64,000 bases of DNA from Parachlamydiales bacterium (GTDB lineage: Bacteria; Chlamydiota; Chlamydiia; Chlamydiales; SM23-39): NCBI GenBank assembly GCA_015661075.1, contig JACVQJ010000013.1:1-64000 (forward strand), given 5' to 3'. The stretch's first letter is position 1. Each line of letters starts with the position of its first letter. A program made the position numbers and the translations under genes. Positions 9,405-17,013 of this stretch are shown piece by piece. Under the pieces are notes generated by a model, which had not been told where the DNA came from, made no database searches, and saw nothing but the letters and a program-made list of their open reading frames with translations.

Positions 9405-9553
9405 TAAAACTTCTCCGGCCAAATGATCGAGACTAATAGATATCCGAGCATCGCGACTGAAATTGCTCCGACGATGTATTGGAAACCCAAGCCGCCCTCA
9501 TATCGATAGCTAACCGTACTATTTGAGAGGAAGTTTTTATTGTCAATTTTCAT
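9404..9553 (-). CDS. kdpF: KdpF-like small subunit of the Kdp pump
   Basis: A 49-residue peptide starting at the ATG at 9553 (MKIDNKNFL). Its C-terminal 29 residues form one membrane helix (IVGAISVAMLGYLLVSIIW) and end in PEKF, as is usual for KdpF, which stabilises the KdpABC complex. KdpF is normally about 29 residues, so the extra 20-residue polar head is unusual; a later start is possible. The stop overlaps the kdpA start (TAATG). The gene is divergent from the SulP gene, with about 60 bases between the starts. Confidence 0.75.
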   Translation of the reverse strand: MKIDNKNFLSNSTVSYRYEGGLGFQYIVGAISVAMLGYLLVSIIWPEKF

Positions 9554-9613
9554 TTGTATCTCTGACACTCGCTCAGTTATTATGAAAAACGTTTCTATCA
9601 AAGGCTTCCCGAT

Positions 9614-11371
9614 ATGCAACGCAAAGACTGGCAGGAATTCGTTCCTAAATCCTATCTCTACTTACGGCATAAGTATAACTGGGATACGTTCAAAAAGGAC
9701 CTGATTGCGGGACTCACGGTCGGGGTGGTCGCTCTTCCCCTCGCGATGGCTTTTGCGATCGCCTCGGGCGTCCCCCCCGAAAGGGGCATAGTGACGGCGA
9801 TTATCGCGGGATTTTTGATCTCCGCATTGGGGGGAAGCCGCGTTCAAGTCGGCGGGCCTACCGGGGCATTCGTCGTTCTTATTTACGGCATTGTCCAGCG
9901 CAATGGCTATGAAGGGCTGGCCATCTGCACCATCATCGCCGGAGCGATGATGATTGCCATGGGCGTATTTCGCCTGGGATCCTGGATCAAATATGTCCCT
10001 TATCCTCTGATCACGGGATTTACAACGGGGATTGCGGTCATTATTTTTTCATCGCAGATTAAAGAATTTTTTGGGCTAAACATGAGGCAGGTGCCTGCTG
10101 ATTTCATTGAAAAATGGAAAGCCTATTTCGAGGCAATGCCAACATTTAATGGGCCGACATTGGCGATGGGGTGTGGATCATTGGGTCTGATATTGCTTCT
10201 GCGCCGATTTTTTCCGCGCATTCCATGGGGCATTGCTACGATCATTCTCGCTACAATTGTTTATGTAGCTCTCGATCTGCCTGTGCAAACGATCGAGACG
10301 CGCTTTGGCGATTTGCCGCGCACTCTCCCGCTTCCGTCGATCCCATCTCTGCTTTTTCCCACTGCCAAATTTCAGGAATATTTCTTCGACGGACTCGCCA
10401 TTGCATTTTTAGGCAGTATCGAAGCACTTCTATCTGCTGTCGTTGCCGATGGTATGATCGGCGGGCGCCACAAGTCCAATTGCGAGCTCGTCGGCCAGGG
10501 GATCGCGAATTTAGCCAGCGTACTTTTTGGCGGGATTCCTGCGACGGGCGCGATTGCGCGAACAGCCGCCAACGTCAAGACCGGGGCTCAAACGCCCATG
10601 GCGGGGATGATCCATGCCGTTACCCTTTTTCTGATTATTTTTCTGATGGCCCCCATCGTCAGCAAAATTCCGCTGGCAGCTCTCGCCGCTGTTTTGATCA
10701 TGGTCGCCTGGAATATGAGCGAGGCGAAATATTTTTGCGCCCTTTTGCGTGCGCCTCGCGGCGATATGGCGATTCTTCTGACGGCTTTTTTGCTCACAGT
10801 CTTCGTCGACATTACCTTTGCCATCGCCCTGGGGATGATTCTTGCTATGTTTATTTTCATGAAGAGGATGAGCGAGCTTTCCAAAACGATCCAGCTCACG
10901 GCTCTTTTTCGCGAAAACGGCGCTGAATTTCCCGAAAGGTCCGATCCGGAAGCGATTAGTAAGAAAAATGTTCCGCATCATGTGGAGGTCTATGAGATCA
11001 ATGGCCCGTTTTTCTTTGGCGCCGCAGATATGCTGCAAGATGTATTGAGCAATCTGCAGACCATTCCAAAAGTGTTCATTTTGCGGATGCGCTACGTTCC
11101 TTTCATCGATGCTTCCGGCATGCACGCTTTGCGCGAGTTTTATCATCGCTGTCAAAAAACACACACTCATCTTTTATTGTCAGGCATCCATGGACGCCTG
11201 GAACAGGAGTTGAAAAAATTCGGCCTCGATCAACTGATCGGCGATCAAAATATTTTTCCCAATATTAACCTGGCTTTAGCGCGCGCGCAGAGGATCATGT
11301 TTTTGCTGGACGCCCAAATTCACCCCAAAAACCCATCTACCGCAAATGATCCAAAAAGGCCTCAACCATAA
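9614..11371 (+). CDS. SulP-family anion transporter with STAS domain
   Basis: This 585-residue inner membrane protein has the SulP layout: a transport domain of 12-14 membrane helices (residues about 25-430) and a C-terminal cytosolic STAS domain (about 455-560, with IDASGMHAL). Conserved family stretches include PLAMAFAIASG, GGSRVQVGGPTGAF and IPATGAIARTAANV. SulP proteins carry sulfate, bicarbonate or other anions, with sodium or protons; the substrate cannot be told from sequence here. AAAGG lies 9 bases before the ATG. The gene shares a short divergent control region with kdpFABC. Confidence 0.9.
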   Translation: MQRKDWQEFVPKSYLYLRHKYNWDTFKKDLIAGLTVGVVALPLAMAFAIASGVPPERGIVTAIIAGFLISALGGSRVQVGGPTGAFVVLIYGIVQRNGYEGLAICTIIAGAMMIAMGVFRLGSWIKYVPYPLITGFTTGIAVIIFSSQIKEFFGLNMRQVPADFIEKWKAYFEAMPTFNGPTLAMGCGSLGLILLLRRFFPRIPWGIATIILATIVYVALDLPVQTIETRFGDLPRTLPLPSIPSLLFPTAKFQEYFFDGLAIAFLGSIEALLSAVVADGMIGGRHKSNCELVGQGIANLASVLFGGIPATGAIARTAANVKTGAQTPMAGMIHAVTLFLIIFLMAPIVSKIPLAALAAVLIMVAWNMSEAKYFCALLRAPRGDMAILLTAFLLTVFVDITFAIALGMILAMFIFMKRMSELSKTIQLTALFRENGAEFPERSDPEAISKKNVPHHVEVYEINGPFFFGAADMLQDVLSNLQTIPKVFILRMRYVPFIDASGMHALREFYHRCQKTHTHLLLSGIHGRLEQELKKFGLDQLIGDQNIFPNINLALARAQRIMFLLDAQIHPKNPSTANDPKRPQP

Positions 11372-11470
11372 AGAGATAAAGACAGAAATACCGACAAACA
11401 TTTGTTTAAATCCACCTTTGACAAGAGCTCGCTTTCCTGCTATAATGTCTCTTTCTTGAGGACGGGATTT

Positions 11471-12211
11471 ATGTTTAGGAAACTTTTCGCGTGGGTTGTT
11501 ATGGGTTGTATCATGTTAACGGGAGTAGGGAATGCTATGAGTCAATCGAATCCGAAACTGATGACGATCATCGTCTTGCTGGGGCCTCCCGGCGCTGGCA
11601 AGGGCACCCATGCAGGACCGCTGAGCGAACATATATCACTACCCCACATTTCTACGGGCGATCTCTTTCGGGAAAACATTCGCAACAATACCGTGCTGGG
11701 ACAAAAAGTGAAGTCATTTATGGACCAGGGCAAACTGGTTCCCGATGAGTTGGTTTTGGATATGCTCTTTCAGCGGATGGAAAATCCCGACTGCGTCCGC
11801 GGATGTATTCTGGATGGGTTTCCCCGCACCGTATCCCAAGCCAAAGCCCTCGACGCCAAATTGGGTAAAAAGAGCCGGATCATTGCGCTGAATTTCAATG
11901 TTCCGGACGCCGTATTGATCGAGAGGATTTCCGGACGATTGATTTGTAAGGAGTGCAAGAAACCGTATCACAAGAGATTTGATCCCCCGCGCCAGGCGAA
12001 CGTTTGCGATGCCTGCGGCGGCGCTCTGTATTCTCGCGATGACGATCAAGAAAACATCGTCCGCAAAAGACTCGAGGTCTATCACGAAGAATCACAGCCC
12101 CTGATCGACTATTATGCGAAAAGAAAAGGGGAGTTGCGCGAGATCGACTCACAAAATTCGAAAGAGCAAGTTTTTCGCGATGTCATGATTGCGCTTTCTT
12201 CAAAAGACTAA
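11471..12211 (+). CDS. adk: Adenylate kinase with signal-peptide-like N-terminus
   Basis: The enzyme catalyses ATP + AMP = 2 ADP. The P-loop GPPGAGKGTHAG has His where Gln is usual. AMP-binding motifs (STGDLFR, DGFPRT) and a lid with two Cys-X2-Cys pairs (ICKEC, CDACGG) for zinc are present. The core begins at about residue 31 of the 246-residue form starting at 11471 (MFRKLFAWVVMGCIML). That N-terminus is basic then hydrophobic and looks like an export signal. A shorter form starting at 11537 (MSQSNPKL), preceded by AGGG, would be an ordinary cytosolic enzyme. Which start is used cannot be settled by eye; the hydrophobic stretch reads openly in frame, which favours the longer form. Confidence 0.9.
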   Translation: MFRKLFAWVVMGCIMLTGVGNAMSQSNPKLMTIIVLLGPPGAGKGTHAGPLSEHISLPHISTGDLFRENIRNNTVLGQKVKSFMDQGKLVPDELVLDMLFQRMENPDCVRGCILDGFPRTVSQAKALDAKLGKKSRIIALNFNVPDAVLIERISGRLICKECKKPYHKRFDPPRQANVCDACGGALYSRDDDQENIVRKRLEVYHEESQPLIDYYAKRKGELREIDSQNSKEQVFRDVMIALSSKD

Positions 12212-12264
12212 TTTAGGGAAAGTTTTTTATGCTGCTTCTCGTCAACACACCTACGTAATTTATG

Positions 12265-12293
12265 TTGATATAATTCATTAAGCCTGGTATAAT
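12265..12293 (+). promoter_or_regulatory. Strong sigma-70-type promoter
   Basis: TTGATA at 12265-12270 and TATAAT at 12288-12293 are separated by exactly 17 bases, near consensus. It would drive the small gene at 12317 and probably the two SET-domain genes that follow. Confidence 0.7.
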
Positions 12294-12316
12294 TATATTT
12301 ATAATAAGGGGTAATT

Positions 12317-12502
12317 ATGTCTAATACTTGGACAATACCTACAATGGCTCAGCCAACAGTTCCTATTTTTGGAGACGGAATCGTTTTTCAAGCGTGTTCC
12401 ACTTCAGAACAATGTCCTGTCCTCGCATTTTCGATGACTCTCCCATCATATCTGCGCCGCCGTTTGCGCACCTTAATCCAGTACGAGTTTTCGTTTTTTT
12501 GA
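12317..12502 (+). CDS. Hypothetical 61-residue protein
   Basis: A short open frame starts 24 bases after a near-consensus promoter and has an AAGGGG ribosome site 6 bases upstream of its ATG, so it is probably translated. The sequence (MSNTWTIPTMAQPTVPIF...) shows no motif I recognise. It ends 28 bases before the SET-domain gene, in another frame. It could be a leader peptide, a small secreted protein, or the frameshifted original N-terminus of the SET protein, whose own start is weak. Confidence 0.45.
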   Translation: MSNTWTIPTMAQPTVPIFGDGIVFQACSTSEQCPVLAFSMTLPSYLRRRLRTLIQYEFSFF

Positions 12503-12530
12503 AAAAGATTGTTGAGAAAACATCGCCGAA

Positions 12531-13577
12531 GTGCTAAAGAATGTCTTTTTGACGAGGTGTTTTCTGGATCAGTCGTTCCTGCTGCCTCTACCAAAATTCC
12601 AGGGATCGAGTGAAATCCTGGATCTGGGCTTTTCTGAGGATCGCTTTGCACCGGATGATCTCGGCGATTTGAACCGACGATTAGAGGCGCTGGCCCATGA
12701 TAAAGGCTTGTGGGCTGAGTTCATGCGTCAACTGAAAGACATCTCCAAGTTATCTCTGAATATTTTATCCCAATACGCCGTTACAACGGATCGCCAAAGC
12801 CTGTTACATTTAGCTGTGCTAAATGATCAGATGGACTGTATAGCGAAATTTTCCTCGGATCGCAGTTTACTGGAGCGCCGCAATCGCTTTGGATTGACCC
12901 CGCTAGAAATGGCTCTTTACTTGCATAGGCAAAAAAGCGCTTCGATCCTGATGGATTCGGCCGCTCACCACAGTTTTTTCTCACAGCCGAGTGTGGAGTT
13001 TGAAAGTATCCGTTCATTTCCCCAGAATATCGAGTTTTTGGCCCAGCCTGTTTTTGAGAGCGCGCAGGTTCTCGAAGAGGTTTTTTCTTATACTGCCAAG
13101 GCGAAAAACGACGACGCGATCACGAACGATCGAATCTGGCTCGGCGTTTATTTCGATAAAGAAATTCAGCTAGGAATTCATCCGAAAGTTACAGTGCGAT
13201 GGATCAGTCCAGAGATCGGATACGGTGTTTTTGCCGCTGAGCGGATTTTGCCATGCTCTTGCGTTGGCGAATATACCGGAATCTTGCAGGAGCGAAAATC
13301 GAAGCATGTCTGCGAGTCAAATTATGCCTTCCGCTATACTGCTTGGCCGATGGGAAAGCGTCCCTATGTCATCGATTCAGAAAATATGGGTAACTTTACA
13401 AGGTTCGTGAATCATAGCGACAATCCAAACACCCAGTTGGTTTGCACCTATTGGCGCGGGATGCCTCGGCTCATTTTCATTTCTCTCAAAGAGATCGCGG
13501 AAGGTGAGCAATTGACATTCGATTACGGCAAAACGTTCTGGAAGCAGTCGACGCATTTGGCAAAAAAGGAACTATGA
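12531..13577 (+). CDS. SET-domain protein methyltransferase with ankyrin-like segment
   Basis: The 348-residue protein has an N-terminal ankyrin-like stretch (LLHLAVLNDQMDCIAKF and a second NRFGLTPLEMALYL, residues about 85-135) and a C-terminal SET domain (about 220-340). SET motifs are visible: GYGVFAAE, the cofactor-binding core FTRFVNHSDNPN, and EQLTFDYG. SET enzymes methylate lysines using S-adenosylmethionine; Chlamydia NUE is a secreted SET protein that modifies host histones, so an effector role is plausible but inferred. The GTG at 12531 has no clear ribosome site, so the true start is uncertain. The stop overlaps the next SET gene by 4 bases. Confidence 0.85.
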   Translation: MLKNVFLTRCFLDQSFLLPLPKFQGSSEILDLGFSEDRFAPDDLGDLNRRLEALAHDKGLWAEFMRQLKDISKLSLNILSQYAVTTDRQSLLHLAVLNDQMDCIAKFSSDRSLLERRNRFGLTPLEMALYLHRQKSASILMDSAAHHSFFSQPSVEFESIRSFPQNIEFLAQPVFESAQVLEEVFSYTAKAKNDDAITNDRIWLGVYFDKEIQLGIHPKVTVRWISPEIGYGVFAAERILPCSCVGEYTGILQERKSKHVCESNYAFRYTAWPMGKRPYVIDSENMGNFTRFVNHSDNPNTQLVCTYWRGMPRLIFISLKEIAEGEQLTFDYGKTFWKQSTHLAKKEL

Positions 13578-14251
13578 ACCTTTTCTTTTGGAAAAAACCT
13601 GTGATGGTCGAGCCTCCCGTTAAACAACGCTTCGATCACCATCGACTACTCGTCGAAAAAGGCTCGGATAAGAAATACTTGTCGCCCCTGGAGTTCGAGA
13701 AGCAGATGGGGATTGTCTATCTGCCGCGGCTCGATTTTCAGTCATGGACGGATTTTTCATCGATCAGCCGAAAAATCGCCAAATTTCATGAAAAGGGATA
13801 TCTCACTCAACAACAGCTATGGCTCGGCGCCTATTTTCAGAAAGAAATTCTAGGCTGCGAGGTTCCTCCCGTGGCTCTTCGCTGGATCGATGATGAGATC
13901 GGCTGGGGAGTTTTTTCCCTGCAAGATCTTAAACCCATGGCCCTGATCGGCGAATATACGGGTCAGGTACGGCGCAAGAACAGATCCGACGCCAAAAATG
14001 CTTATTGCTTCCAATATTCCATCATCAGTTCTGAACCTACGCGTTATGCGATCGACGCCCGCAATCAGGGAGGAATTACGCGATTTATCAACCATAGCGA
14101 CACGCCGAACCTGGGGAGCGCATTGGCAACTTGTCATAATCTGTCCCATATCGTTCTTTTTACCAAAAAACAAATCCGGAAAGGCGAGCAGATTTGCTAT
14201 GATTACGGATCGGATTATTGGGCGAAAAGAAGCAAACCGCGGACGTTATGA
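13574..14251 (+). CDS. SET-domain protein methyltransferase, second copy
   Basis: A 225-residue paralog of the preceding protein, translationally coupled to it (ATGA overlap). The SET domain covers about residues 95-220: GWGVFSLQDL, GEYTGQV, the core ITRFINHSDTPN, and EQICYDYGSDYW. It lacks the ankyrin-like stretch. The two share the segment before the SET core (RIWLGVYFDKEIQLG versus QLWLGAYFQKEILG), which points to tandem duplication. The likely reaction is lysine methylation. The target, host or bacterial, is not known. Confidence 0.85.
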   Translation: MNLFFWKKPVMVEPPVKQRFDHHRLLVEKGSDKKYLSPLEFEKQMGIVYLPRLDFQSWTDFSSISRKIAKFHEKGYLTQQQLWLGAYFQKEILGCEVPPVALRWIDDEIGWGVFSLQDLKPMALIGEYTGQVRRKNRSDAKNAYCFQYSIISSEPTRYAIDARNQGGITRFINHSDTPNLGSALATCHNLSHIVLFTKKQIRKGEQICYDYGSDYWAKRSKPRTL

Positions 14252-14252
14252 C

Positions 14253-14447
14253 TTAATCGTTTTTTTCAGGAATAATGATCCAGCCGACGCAGTAGACGAT
14301 GGTCAGCGGTACAATGCCTGTGATAAAAGCAATCAGCACTGTGAACAGGCGCACCACTGTTGGATCGATATCCCAAGCTTCCGCGAGAGCTCCGCAGATC
14401 CCAGCCATCTTACGATTCTGTTTCGAGCGGTAAAAGTGCCGTGGCAC
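14253..14447 (-). CDS. PspC-domain membrane protein
   Basis: A 64-residue protein made almost only of a PspC domain: an N-terminal basic stretch with MAGICGALAEAWDIDPTVVRL and then one long hydrophobic hairpin (LTIVYCVGWIIIPE). PspC domains sit in the inner membrane and take part in envelope stress responses in some bacteria. A second PspC gene lies 115 bases away on the same strand with a dispersed repeat between them. The start at 14447 is the only likely one. The role here is not known. Confidence 0.8.
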   Translation of the reverse strand: MPRHFYRSKQNRKMAGICGALAEAWDIDPTVVRLFTVLIAFITGIVPLTIVYCVGWIIIPEKND

Positions 14448-14467
14448 TTTGGGCTGACTGCCGGCCG

Positions 14468-14605
14468 GTTGAAGAACTCCTCCTTGAAAGGAGGAGATTC
14501 TCCTTCCGCTTAAGGTTGCGGTGCGGCTAAAGCCGCTTACCGCACGAATAAAATATCTTGCCTAGACGCCTAGACCCACCCCTGAAGGGGTGGGATTGCG
14601 GCAAG
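14468..14605. repeat. Structured dispersed repeat, copy C, most complete
   Basis: This copy shows the full layout: a first hairpin (CTCCTCCTT-GAAA-type loop-AAGGAGGAG then ATTCT, about 14477-14501), a second GC hairpin (GCGGCTAAAGCCGC inside GTGCGG...CCGCAC), an AT-rich link, and a terminal hairpin (CCCACCCC-TGAA-GGGGTGGG) followed by ATTGCG. It lies between the two pspC genes and provides the last 14 or so codons and the stop of the upstream one (14562-14795). Copy D at 51.4 kb matches it over more than 80 bases. Confidence 0.75.
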
Positions 14606-14795
14606 AAGTGCGTTCAAGGGGAATAATCAGGATGGCGAGAAAATAGGCAATTGTCAGAGGAACGATCCCTGAAAAAAGCCATAAAAACACGAAAAGCAAC
14701 CGGACTACCGTCGAGTCAATCTCAAAATAGGACGCCACGCCGCCGCAAACGCCGGCCATCACGCGATCGAATCGGGAACGGTAAAGCTTATTCAT
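14562..14795 (-). CDS. PspC-domain membrane protein, C-terminus replaced by a repeat
   Basis: A 77-residue PspC protein starting at the ATG at 14795 (MNKLYRSRFDRVMAG). The PspC domain (AGVCGGVASYFEIDSTVVRL, then a hydrophobic stretch ending in ILIIPLE) is intact. Everything after IIPLERT is read antisense from the dispersed repeat. Relative to the paralog at 14253, which ends at IIIPEKND, the natural end was probably within a few residues of this point. A TGCTATAGT box ends 7 bases before the ATG, which may mean a leaderless transcript. Confidence 0.78.
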   Translation of the reverse strand: MNKLYRSRFDRVMAGVCGGVASYFEIDSTVVRLLFVFLWLFSGIVPLTIAYFLAILIIPLERTSCRNPTPSGVGLGV

Positions 14796-14864
14796 GAATC
14801 CACTATAGCAAAAAGGCATTGGAACTCATATCGTTTTTTTAGCCAATCGGGTAGGATTGCCGGC

Positions 14865-15806
14865 ATGATTCAATCAAGATGGTTATTGGTATTCGCTCCC
14901 TGGCTGGCATGGGGCTCGGTCAGCGAGACGATGCGCTGGGAGTGGGAAAGCGGCTATCGCAATGATCGTTTGCACTGGCACTTGAGCGGCGATGGCGATC
15001 CGACCTATAGCGAACATGACCGCGATCTGCGGTTTTGGGAAAATGATCTGACTTTGCGCGTCATTTATCGCGATATCGCCCTATTTGCCCGCGGATCCTT
15101 CGCCGCCCTCGGCCATGGCGATATGCGCCAGACCTGGGCTCATCTCTCATATACCTCTGATTCACCCTCCCATTCCTGGCATTCCGATGCCTGGGGCCTC
15201 GACGGATGGGGGTATTTTGGGTATGCGGTGAATTTGACGGCAGATCGGACCTATCAGGTCATTTTGATCCCGATCGTCGGTTACGGGGCCGAAACCGAGC
15301 ATCTGGAGCCATCAGGCTCCAAAACAGGTACCGGTACAGCTGTCGCCCCGGCGGAGTCCTATTCCATGACCTGCCAATTGCCAGGAAAAGAGCGCATGAC
15401 CTGGTTTGGCCCCTTGTTCGGGGGGCTATTTATTATCCGTCCCGGCGGCTCCCTTCGCTTCGAGGCCGGCTACGCCTATCATCGCCTGCATTTGCGCTTT
15501 ACCTCGAAAAGGCAGACAGAAGTATCGCTATTCGGGGCTGGTTCGGCTTTGCTGAGCGAAACAACCACCCAGGACAAGATCAAAGTCAAGGATGGAGCCA
15601 ATTTAGCCCATACCGGCTGGGCGCGGGCCGATTATGAAATATCGAATGCCTGGAGGTCGGGATTAGAGGTGCAAATCAAGTACTTTTGCTCCCGAATTCT
15701 CAACGCATCCATCAAAAATGAAACAGCCCATACGAGTAGCTCCCAAAAATTTAAAGCCCGCTGGATGAGCGTTTCCGGGGCCATTTCCATATCAAGGACG
15801 TTTTAA
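14865..15806 (+). CDS. Outer membrane beta-barrel protein, hypothetical
   Basis: The 313-residue protein begins with a short hydrophobic segment that looks like a signal peptide (WLLVFAPWLAWGSVS). The rest alternates polar and aromatic residues in short strands and ends in phenylalanine (SISRTF), the usual last residue of outer membrane barrels recognised by the BAM complex. It has aromatic girdle-like residues throughout. The ATG is preceded by TAGGAT. Its stop overlaps the next start by one base (TAATG), so it is cotranscribed with the rRNA methylase gene. I do not recognise a specific family. Confidence 0.65.
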   Translation: MIQSRWLLVFAPWLAWGSVSETMRWEWESGYRNDRLHWHLSGDGDPTYSEHDRDLRFWENDLTLRVIYRDIALFARGSFAALGHGDMRQTWAHLSYTSDSPSHSWHSDAWGLDGWGYFGYAVNLTADRTYQVILIPIVGYGAETEHLEPSGSKTGTGTAVAPAESYSMTCQLPGKERMTWFGPLFGGLFIIRPGGSLRFEAGYAYHRLHLRFTSKRQTEVSLFGAGSALLSETTTQDKIKVKDGANLAHTGWARADYEISNAWRSGLEVQIKYFCSRILNASIKNETAHTSSSQKFKARWMSVSGAISISRTF

Positions 15807-16564
15807 TGTCTCAAGAATCCACACGCTGGCCGTCCAAAGATCAGTTGATCATGGGCCTTCACGCGATCCGTGAAGTATTAGTCCATAAACCGGACCGGCT
15901 ATTGAAAGTATTTACCTCTGTGTCGGGCGGCGCCGCTGCGCGCAAGCATGAAATCATTGACGAATGCGATAAAAATGGCGTGCCCGTCCAAACCGTAAGC
16001 TTTGATCTTTTGACAAAGATGGCCGGATCGGATTCCCATCAATCCTTTGTCGCTCATGTGAAGGGCAGAAAGTTTTTTTCGGTCGATGAGTTCATCAGTG
16101 AAAAAGAGGATCAGGAAAGTACGTTTGTTTTGATGCTATCGGAGATCTTCGATCCCCAGAATTTTGGCGCGCTGCTGCGCTCGGCCGAATGTTTTGGCGC
16201 CGACGCCGTCGCATGGTCGAAGAACCGCGGCTGCGATTTGACGCCGATTGCGGCGAAATCCAGCTGCGGGGCCAGCGAACTGATTTCGTTGATTCGCATT
16301 TCCAATCTCGCCGATAGCGTAGAGCGATTCAAAAAGGCCGGTTTTGAAATCGTGGCCGCTGTCGCTCAGCAAGATGCCGAGCCGCTCACCGATTTTTGCT
16401 ATTCAAAGAAAACGGTCTTGATCGTGGGATCGGAAGGGGAGGGGATCCAGCCCTTGCTTCTCAAAAAAGCGGACCGATGTGTATTTATACCGACAAAGGG
16501 AAAAATCGAATCGCTCAACGTGGCACAGGCAACAGCTGTTTTGCTATCCCGTCTTAACTATTAA
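15806..16564 (+). CDS. rlmB: TrmH/SpoU-family RNA 2'-O-methyltransferase, RlmB-like
   Basis: The 252-residue enzyme has an N-terminal RNA-binding subdomain (IMGLHAIREVL, residues about 15-90) and a SpoU domain with all three motifs: PQNFGALLRSAE, LIVGSEGEGI and IPTKGKIESLNVAQA. The trefoil-knot fold binds S-adenosylmethionine. RlmB methylates one guanosine of 23S rRNA; a close relative could act on tRNA, so the exact target is inferred from length and the N-terminal domain. It is coupled by a one-base overlap to the barrel-protein gene upstream. Confidence 0.85.
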   Translation: MSQESTRWPSKDQLIMGLHAIREVLVHKPDRLLKVFTSVSGGAAARKHEIIDECDKNGVPVQTVSFDLLTKMAGSDSHQSFVAHVKGRKFFSVDEFISEKEDQESTFVLMLSEIFDPQNFGALLRSAECFGADAVAWSKNRGCDLTPIAAKSSCGASELISLIRISNLADSVERFKKAGFEIVAAVAQQDAEPLTDFCYSKKTVLIVGSEGEGIQPLLLKKADRCVFIPTKGKIESLNVAQATAVLLSRLNY

Positions 16565-16603
16565 TCCGATCCTGAAGAAGTTTTATGTTTCTAGGATGAT
16601 ACA

Positions 16604-16912
16604 TTACTGATTAGACTGTTTAGGAATCTGGGGCCAGCTGATCGAAAGAGTTTCTCGCTGTTTCATCGAAAGCCAGGCGTCAATATCGGATTCGAGCGTT
16701 TTGGCATGATCGACGACTTCGGCCAATTCCGGATAGGTCTTGATCAGATGCACCTCATCAATCAATTCAAGCACTTCATTGTAGAAATGAGCGTCCTCAT
16801 CCATCATGCCTTCATTGACGCATTCCGTCAGAATCATCTGGATCGCTTCGAGGTTTTCAGTCGTATCCTTTTTATCCCGAATGAATTGAGCATACTGATC
16901 ATTCTTGGCCAT
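16604..16912 (-). CDS. Hypothetical acidic helical protein
   Basis: A 102-residue protein, acidic, predicted almost wholly helical by its pattern (EAIQMILTECVNEGMMDEDAHFYNEVLELIDEVHLI), with no membrane segment or signal. AAAGGTG lies a few bases before the ATG. It stands alone between convergent rlmB and the permease gene on the same strand. I do not recognise the family. The helical pattern could suit a small chaperone or adaptor, but nothing in the sequence proves it. Confidence 0.65.
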   Translation of the reverse strand: MAKNDQYAQFIRDKKDTTENLEAIQMILTECVNEGMMDEDAHFYNEVLELIDEVHLIKTYPELAEVVDHAKTLESDIDAWLSMKQRETLSISWPQIPKQSNQ

Positions 16913-17013
16913 AATACACCTTTAACTAGTACTTATCAGATTCACGCGATGGTTTCTATAAAAAACCATCTTGGTGATAGGGGAGGGGACCATCCGATTT
17001 TGTCCCCCATAAA

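Noticed and set aside
9404-9422. Longer KdpA start at 9422
   Set aside because: The extension overlaps kdpF, while the ATG at 9404 forms the usual TAATG coupling and matches the start of known KdpA proteins.
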